Below, one piece after another: positions 57,320-64,000 of a DNA stretch of 64,000 nt (the stretch's first letter is position 1; each line of letters opens with the position of its first letter). A program made the translations under genes and the position numbers. This DNA is from Turnera subulata. Its lineage: Eukaryota; Streptophyta; Magnoliopsida; Malpighiales; Passifloraceae. The stretch is taken from assembly GCA_028386065.3 (NCBI GenBank), contig JAKUCV010003561.1, positions 22,663 to 86,662 of the forward strand. Direction: 5' to 3'. Below the pieces are notes generated by a model. The model ran no database searches. It was not told the DNA's origin and saw nothing but the letters and a program-made list of their open reading frames with translations.

Positions 57320-58883
57320 CACTACAAAAATTTGAGTGAAATAGCATACCCCCAATCCGAAGCCATTCTGAAGCTATCATGCATTTAGCTTCAAATTGGC
57401 TTCCGCAACGAAGCAAAAAGGCCCGGTGCTAAATTTGATTTCCGAAGCCAAACGGAAGCTAAAATGGCCGAAGCGAAAAAGTTGTAGCTATGCCGAAGCT
57501 ATTTTTTAAGGGGGACCCACGCGACAACTCATCCCCAAGTGAGATCTCAAAATAAAATTTTGATGATAAATAAGCATTTTACGTTTTCCTGTGATAATAA
57601 AATTCATTTATAGTTTTTTTATTATGATAATCAAATTTTTGTGATATAAATATTAAATTGATAAGAGAAGAATATACTAAAACAAGCTTTATTAATGCTG
57701 TAAAATTATAATTTACACAATTTCAATCAATTAATAAAACTAAAAAATTACATTGATCAACTAAATTACATGGAGATAGAGAATAACAAATCTCCAAACA
57801 AAAAATTGTTGAATTCGCCGGATCTGGAAATAAAAGCAGCAAAGGATCCGCCACATTCACCGATCTGCAAAGTGCAAACAATAAAGATAATAGTATTAGA
57901 ATCATAGCACCAAGTAAATATATGGACTAATGGCTAAGCAACTGGGCTAATTCTTATAAACTGGAAACCTGCAAAACAAACCATGGAAAAAACTCAAGAA
58001 ATTATAAAAATCCAGAGTGAACAAACCCAAAGAAAAGAAGTGTCGTTAAGAGAAATAAGCAGAGAAAACAACAACAAAAATGGACAGAATGAGCTGAACC
58101 AAAAGCGAGCATCATCTCGCATCATGAGCAAAAGGCTGGATCTGCAAGCAAAAAACCACCATGTGTAAGCCCAAACGAAACCAAAAATGAATTTTAAGAT
58201 CTAAACAAAACAAAAGCAGATCTAGTAAAGAATGTTCAAGATCTAAACAAAACGAAGGCAGATCTAGAAAAAAAATTAGATCTAAACAAAATGCCCAAAA
58301 CCCAGAAAAAAAAAATAAGCAGTTGAGGGCGGGGTTCAAATTTGGGTTTATGCTCCTATGAGTGAAGTGAGTGAGGAAGTGAGAGCTACTGATTTTGAGT
58401 GAGGGACCAAGAAGATAGAAGTTGTGAATAGAGGCCGTAGAGAAGAAGAAGTGAGAAGTTTGGAGGCAGGGGAAGAAATGGGAAATGAGAGAGGCGGTAG
58501 GGTTGATACTTTCTAAATTTTTAACTTTTGAACTTTGTTTTTTGGAACACCAAATTGAGCACATCAGAGTACATTGATATGTTTTGGTTAAAAAAAAAAA
58601 AAAATTGCCTTTCAAAATAGCTTTCATTGAACGGCGTGCTTTTCATAATTTAAAATATAAATTGTACTTTATTCCGAAGCCAAGTTGAAGCCAAGTCCAT
58701 GCCCAACAAGTTTATGCATTGTTGGCACATGTGGGGTACACTATTTTTTGGCAACCAAAACAAAATTGAAGCCAATCCGAAGCTATCTTAATTTTTTTTA
58801 TTTTCGAAACCATGCCGAAGCTAATCCCAAGCCAATTGGCTTCCGCATCTGGCCGAAGCCATTCAGTCCAAAATTTTGTAGTT
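57320..58883. mobile_element. Non-autonomous CACTA element in AIG1 intron
   Basis: The left end is CACTACAAAAATTTGAGTG. The right end, inverted, is AACTACAAAATTTTGGACTG, so the terminal C has mutated. 3-bp TSD GTA (57317-57319 and 58884-58886). Subterminal regions (57350-57510 and 58675-58865) are dense in GAAGCCAA/CGAAGCTA words, as expected for CACTA transposase-binding arrays. The interior has AGATCTAAACAAAA repeats (58196-58290) but no transposase. Confidence 0.88.
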
Positions 58884-59101
58884 GTATTTAATTTTACTTA
58901 ATTCTTTTACGTGTTCTTTCAAGGATTATTGTTGGTCCTTTTTGCCATACATTTTGATAACATTAATTGTCCAAGTGTTGTGGCATAATTATATCAAAAT
59001 TTCGATGTTTTCTGACTCTGTTTCTCTAACAGGTCAAGGGATTGCTTTCGGGAGTGAGGATTAGTCGTAACGGAGAAGTTGCAGATTGCTCCATTATGTG
59101 A

Positions 59102-60447
59102 TCGATGTTGGCACAACGTGATAGCTCTACTATATATATGTAAGATATATAATTTGGATGTTTTATCAATAAGAGTTTCTTTTTTTCCTGAAAGAAGAAG
59201 AAGCAGCAGCGGCTTGAGGGTTTGTTCTACGTACTACGGAATCCATTGTACTTGCTTCAACATTTCCTGAATGAAGGAAAATGTCTATGTATTGTTGTGT
59301 AAGTTATTTTTACTTAACCCAAATGCACGATTGGCTTTGTGTTTTGAGAAGTTTCTTTTGATGATGCTAATCATTTGTGTCATTATCGCAGTCCCACACC
59401 CATATATGGGAACCTTCCAGTATTTTAAAAGTACCACAGGACTACGAAGAAATTATTGACCATAAATCCTAGGAATAATAACATGTACAGAAAAAACTGG
59501 ACAGCAGCCTCCTCTATTAATTAACAAGACTAGACCAAATAATAGCATAAAAATATATACTTCTTAATATTCAACCAATCCAAGTATATATAGTCTGTTC
59601 TCAAACACGATACATAGATATATGGAAAGGCAAGCAATCAAGCATTGGATGAGTTGCAACACGGAGTCCACGTCAATGTATCCAACTAACCAGGGCACAT
59701 GCCCTCTAAAATACATAGAAGATTAAACCAAATTACTCAAGGAAAATTCACTTGTAGTTGTAGTACCAACCTTTGCTAAACAGCTGCATGCGCAACTGAA
59801 AAGAATAAAAACAGTATAATAACAATAGGGTATACGTCAGGCAACAAATTAAGGAGGTATACTTTTTCATCGGGGTGATAGTAGAAACCCCTGCAGACAA
59901 AAAAAAAAAAAAAACAAATAGGTGGGTGAAGAAGATCTTTTCATATAACCATTTATTTATCACTGTTAAATTATAACCTATAGTATTTACCAAAAAAAAA
60001 AAAATATAACCTGTAGTAGTTACAGTTTCAGGTGTGTGAAATTCTTGTAATGTTGATTTCGAGGATGTTGCTTTAGTTCCCATTAGTGGTAGTAGGAGGA
60101 AATTGAAGAAAGGTAACATATGGCAATAGATTCTTTCATGATTAGCATAAAAGAAAAATTCTCAAAACACAAGTTAATCTTGCGTTCAAATTCTTAACAC
60201 CCCCAATTGGGTTAAGCTCTCTTCCTGATGCTCTCAGCACCCATGTCCCCCGGCTTCCCGCCGACCGGGATAAACCAGGAGAGGGCGGCAGGAAAACAAC
60301 CCCTAACCAGTTACCAGACACAGAACCGGGGACTACACACCTGCGTAAACACCATCCCCACAACTCAACCACAACAAAAACCCTTGACATATCCTCATCC
60401 ACCTCCAACCCCCCCCCCATATCCCATCCGTACAACACTAGCTTGCA
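59102..60447. other. 3' flank of the second AIG1 copy
   Basis: The probable 3'-UTR runs to about 59275 (ATCAATAAGAG near 59167). The segment 59915-60140 shares AAACAAATAGGTGGGTGA and GTAATGTTGATTTCG...TTGCTTTAGTTCCCA with 48784-49260. No gene is seen. Confidence 0.5.
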
Positions 60448-62406
60448 ATGAACACGGCCACAAACAAAACCAGTGTACTTTTTGAAATGGAGCGCCGCCT
60501 ACTCCAATCGGCGGTCGACAACATGCAAGTGATCACGAGCAGATGTACCGAGAATATACCTCTCAGATGGACCCCTTTGGACATCCGTACTCTGCTGAGT
60601 AGATACGAAGAGGTAGGTGACGTTTTTATTCCTCACAAATTGAATAAACTAGGATACATATTTGGTTTTGTAAGGTTCAAAAAAAAAACGGAGAAATCAG
60701 GCTGCTACTAGCTATAACATTGGTAATATACATGGAGAAGAAGGAAATCTCAGGATGAACGTGGCTTAAAGATGATCACCAAGGCCCGCCAGTGGATCAC
60801 CCCAAGTACAGACTCAAACACCCCCTTCACAAACAAATAGATCCTTGCACAGGTCGTGGGGCAGAGGCCAGTAGATAACTCACTGCCAAAAGTGGCGGCA
60901 GTCATGGGAATGGTTTGATACTTTGAGGACATGTCAGATGGGAGATAGGGCTCCAGACAGGTTGTGTTGGTTTACGGTACATATGGGTTCCGATTCATGC
61001 ATGGGCACCAAAAATCTTCAAACGAGTGCCTATGTACATCGAGCGTTCGGTAGACATTGCTCCAGCAACCAGGAATAGGTCCAAACTAGATGAGGCTCAC
61101 CTGCTGATCCAAACTGGGTTCCAAAGCCTTTGTTGTTCACTTAGCAAGACACCCCTATCAGATTTCGGTATCAGAAAAATGTGTATGCGACAAGACGAGC
61201 CCTTCAACTCAACCCTCCCGGGATAGCCCGACTCCGGCAACCATTGGCACACAACACGAGTCAGGTCCAACTTCGCCCATCCTTTCCCAGAAAGGCAAGT
61301 CTCCTCAACATTCAATGACCACTGATCACCAAGAGGAAAATCTAGACCTGTTTAACTTGTTGGAGATTATTAGGAAATTAAACTCGGTTAAGGAAAGACT
61401 GCAACTCAATAGGGCGGTGTCTAAGGAGTGTTAGGTTGACCACCCTTCGGAGCATATCTTTTCAAATTCTAAAGATCATGTTGTTAATGACAATCCCATA
61501 GTCAACCCACAAGATCCTGCTATCAATGACATGACGAATCAATGCGTAACCTAATCACCAGCTCCTCAATCAAGGGCCTCATCATTCAACCCGCCATCTG
61601 AGGAGTCTGGCCTATCAAACAAAAAGTTGACAGTAGGTAAGGACACGTCCATACTTAATGTTAGAGTCTTTAGTGTCCATACTTAATGTTAGAGTCTTTA
61701 ACTCCTTTGAACCTTTGGTCTCTTACCAGGATACAGAGGATGTTGAGATGAGCCCAATTTCCTCTGAACAGGCTTAGGAGACTATGGAAAGCCCTAAATC
61801 TGTCTCACCCATACCCAAGCCCACTAGGGATGTGCTCTCGCCAGCGTTTCGGAGTCCTCTACTGGTACCCAAGCCTTATGTGCACTTAATCTGGAGAGCC
61901 TATTTAGGCTGATTGAACTCAAATTTGAACGGGCCCTGAGGCTGTGTCGCCCCACTAGATACCGCAAATTCAAAATGCTCACGAACAAGGTAGTCTCGGC
62001 TCAACTGACTCGTCGGATCGTGATATAAAGAGGATTAACCGGAGGTTACAGGTTTCGGGCAATGCTCCATCTGTACCTACATCTCCAATATCATTATGTG
62101 GAATAAAAGCGGAAAAAACTACAGTAGTGGGAGAAGCCATTGGTTTGGTTGGGAGAATAATGCTGATCCGTAACATGTCTATAACGCAGCCAAAGCATTG
62201 GTTGACAAGGAGGCAATTGACTAGAGTCACCCGAGTTGATGTTTAGTATGATCTCTTGGAATGCCAGAGGTATACAATCAACGTTGAAACATAGACAAAT
62301 AAAGAGGTTGATTAGTTCTGCTTCTCCCGAATTTATCTTCCTATGTGAGACTAAGCTACAACAGGTGAACGAACATTGGTGTCGTAAACAATGGAAGAGA
62401 ATATAA
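60448..62406 (+). pseudogene. LINE remnant: ORF1 and first codons of ORF2
   Basis: The frame from 60448 includes DVFIPHKLNKLGYIFGFVRF, matching the RRM of plant LINE ORF1 proteins. At about 60995-61110 PIHAWAPKIFKRVP and APATRNRSKLDEAHLLI match its DUF4283-type part, with stops between. ORF2 starts at 62239: MISWNARGIQSTLKHRQIKR and then FIFLCETKLQQVNE, the endonuclease N-terminus with both catalytic Asn and Glu, then ends at 62406. All of the RT is missing, so the element is cut at its 3' side. Confidence 0.75.
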
Positions 62407-62535
62407 GCACAAAAATAGGATAAAGATTATATGGTATATCCGCACATCAATTCGATTTACTGGTTCGGTCTGTCTGTCTAAAATTGATTGGCATGTTAAG
62501 AACTCTAATCTGTCATCAATTTCGAAATTATGGTG

Positions 62536-62698
62536 GGAGATCGCCAAATTGTTAATGTCATTGACACTCCTGGTACGAACTCACTGGTTTGTCATATATA
62601 CCCTGTTCATGCATGGTCAATACTTGTTTTTCTTGATCAGCACCGGAACACTAACATGAAGAGCCATTGCAGGTCTATTTGACTTTTCTGTCGAATCA
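62536..62698 (+). pseudogene. AIG1 gene scrap: exon 1 end, intron 1, exon 2 start
   Basis: 163 bp almost identical to 44957-45119 of the intact gene, including all of intron 1. Only a few differences are seen, two of them at the ends. Because the intron is kept it is a DNA-level copy, not a retrocopy. The flanks on both sides are unrelated to AIG1. Confidence 0.9.
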
Positions 62699-63560
62699 AA
62701 AATATAATGTATTTAAAAAAAAGAAAAGGAATAAATCAAAGACTAAATATAATAGTATATGTATAGGTAAATAGATATTTTATTTAAAATTTTGTATGAT
62801 ATTTATAAAAGTGAACATGTAAAAGGAAATATATAAAAGAGAATATAAATTTTTTTTACCAGCTTACAATATCCAAGATTGAAGGCTTTCGAGAAAATAC
62901 TTTGAGTAAGAGGAGGGATGGAGATTATTTTGGGTTGTAGGAGTCAACACCAATTTATAGTAAATTAGAGAGTTTTCATATCCAATGTCACATTAGTTCC
63001 CATTTGCCTTTTATTTTTTTCAAAATAATGAGGGGGGCAACAATAACTATCTTAATTGTGTAAATTATAACTTTCCGTAGGCGTTTTTTTTTCTTTCTTG
63101 TATTATTTATTGGAAAGGAAAATAAAAAACTGTCTTAATTGTGCAATAAATATTTTTAATTTCATTTTCTCTATGTTATATTATAATTTAATTTTTTTTC
63201 TTTGGATGTTGGATCCTTTTTTGGTTGCCATGTGTCACTTTACTATGAATCCGTCAATCAACATAGCAGAGCACCCTGGGTAACGGCTCTACTATCTATT
63301 ATCTATTATATATATGGTGAATGATTCGGTGCTGCCCCTTATTGGGTATGCACCAATACATACTCCACGTGTTGCTTTGTGATAAGGCCACGTGGCAGTA
63401 ATATTTTCACCCTGGAAAATGGAAAAAATACTTTTAATAAATATCTATTGTGTTTTATTAGGTCCCTTAAGTTTTTCAAAATTTATAGTTACTCCTTACT
63501 ACTGTTAACGGAACAAGTATTATGTTGTTCTTGTTAACACGATTGAAGTTTGTTTCAAAT
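62699..63560. other. AT-rich intergenic DNA
   Basis: No gene is supported. Around 63355-63405 are two ACGTG-containing words (CCACGTGTT, CCACGTGGC) that could belong to a promoter or a MITE. Confidence 0.35.
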
Positions 63561-63565
63561 TTATC

Positions 63566-63712
63566 CCCAATTAACTAATTTCAAACCCTTAATTCCTCAA
63601 TTCTTTTTCCTCTCCTCTCCTCTCCTCATCGTGTCGATCTATCACCCCCAATTAACCAGTTCGAAATCCCTAATCCCTCAATTCATTTTCCTCTCCTCTC
63701 CTCGTCGTCGAT
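63566..63712. repeat. Two-copy tandem repeat, about 79-bp period
   Basis: CCCCAATTAACTAATTTC and the following CTCCTCTCC-rich tract recur at 63646 with small differences. The pyrimidine-rich character suggests a 5'-UTR or promoter of the downstream gene. Confidence 0.7.
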
Positions 63713-63849
63713 CAACGGTGGCACTGTGGGCCCTTCCTTCCCCAACCTGTAATACATCTCACTTTGTGTCAGGGAGCTATCACGGTTTATTGCTTTTTCA
63801 TGTATCATATCTTTGAATTTTGCTTGTCGACAGAGTTTATATATCATAA

Positions 63850-64000
63850 CTGTTCAATGTCTACTTATTATATGATGTATTCGCTGTCGCGTCGAATTTG
63901 GCCGATGTCTTTTGCGGGCAGCAAAGTCATGCGCTGGCTATGAAATTGGCAAGTCTTGATGATGTGTTTGTTGGGAGTTCTTTGCTTGGCATGTATTGTA
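63850..64000 (+). CDS. Partial pentatricopeptide-repeat (PPR) protein gene
   Basis: The frame gives VASNLADVFCGQQSHALAM and then KLASLDDVFVGSSLLGMYC up to the window edge. The pattern GQQxHAxAxK...DDVFVGSSLLxMY is characteristic of plant PLS-type PPR proteins, which bind organellar RNA. The start is not identifiable: upstream of about 63850 the frame meets stops, so either the gene is 5'-truncated or an upstream exon is present. It continues beyond the window. Confidence 0.65.
   Translation, partial: MFNVYLLYDVFAVASNLADVFCGQQSHALAMKLASLDDVFVGSSLLGMYC

Larger units (their letters stand above)
50702..59101 (+). pseudogene. Second AIG1/IAN GTPase gene, disrupted by a copia insertion
   Basis: Exon 1 is 50702-50908 and 56226-56265 (split by the copia element), exon 2 is 56550-56824, exon 3 is 57078-57269 and exon 4 is 59033-59101. 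Intron phases match the intact gene, and without the insertion the frame would be open for about 260 codons. G1 reads GKTENGKGATGNS: the P-loop Ser that binds Mg2+ is Gly, and the preceding Gly is Glu. Exon 2 carries the conserved box MVLSTKSPFTEED. The coiled-coil exons of the intact gene are absent; exon 4 is short and ends ADCSIM, a possible farnesylation CaaX box. Intron 3 contains a CACTA element. With 5.3 kb in exon 1 no normal product can form. Confidence 0.85.

Noticed and set aside
58112..58627. 171-codon minus-strand frame
   Set aside because: Lies within the CACTA element and is driven by AGATCTAAACAAAA repeats giving FCLDL-type low complexity; no transposase motif.
1..64000. CRISPR arrays, operons, ribosome-binding sites
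   Set aside because: The sequence is eukaryotic, with spliced genes and plant transposons; the short tandem repeats seen are minisatellites without unique spacers.

Overview
The window is nuclear DNA of a flowering plant, most likely a eudicot. The evidence is spliced genes with GT-AG introns, plant gene families (AIG1/IAN GTPases, a BCS1-type AAA-ATPase relic, a PPR gene) and a dense load of plant-specific transposons (Ty1/copia, Ty3/gypsy, Cassandra TRIM, tRNA-derived SINE, L1-type LINEs, hAT, Mutator, CACTA, Stowaway). I cannot name the species. All boundaries come from reading terminal repeats and target-site duplications (TSDs) by eye.

Layout: 1-6897 is the 5' part of a minus-strand Tat/Ogre-like LTR element, with a 1.85 kb LTR at 5053-6897, a primer-binding-like site and a repeat-rich non-coding leader. 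7051-11515 is a decayed plus-strand gypsy element (protease and RT N-terminal remnants) with a hAT element, a Cassandra TRIM carrying 5S-rRNA-like DNA and a SINE lying between the remnants. 13395-22808 is a large LTR derivative with 3.5 kb LTRs, only 2.4 kb of internal DNA and a perfect ATAAC TSD; the internal DNA carries two antisense ORFs, each with a TATA box. 23-28 kb holds a perfect 118-bp tandem duplication and broken copies of an unrecognised gene family. 28007-32940 is a minus-strand LINE. 33-35.5 kb is AT-rich diverged repeats with a hAT MITE. 35495-40098 is a 4.6 kb solo LTR. 40840-42260 is a Mutator-like element next to an AAA-ATPase relic.

The only clearly intact gene is an AIG1/IAN-type GTPase at 44762-48440 (five coding exons, 342 aa by my splice model, C-terminal CIIL). 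A second AIG1 copy (50702-59101) lies downstream in tandem. It is broken by a 5.3 kb copia element in exon 1 (TSD ATGAA) and also carries a CACTA element in intron 3 and a substituted P-loop Ser. Similar 3' flanks show that the two genes arose by tandem duplication. A third scrap, 163 bp spanning exon 1-intron 1-exon 2, sits at 62536-62698 beside a LINE remnant cut off inside its ORF2. The window ends inside a PPR gene.

The most unusual features are the antisense gene pair inside the large LTR derivative, one member of which contains an endonuclease-like (EEP) N-terminal motif, and the repeatedly rearranged AIG1 locus.
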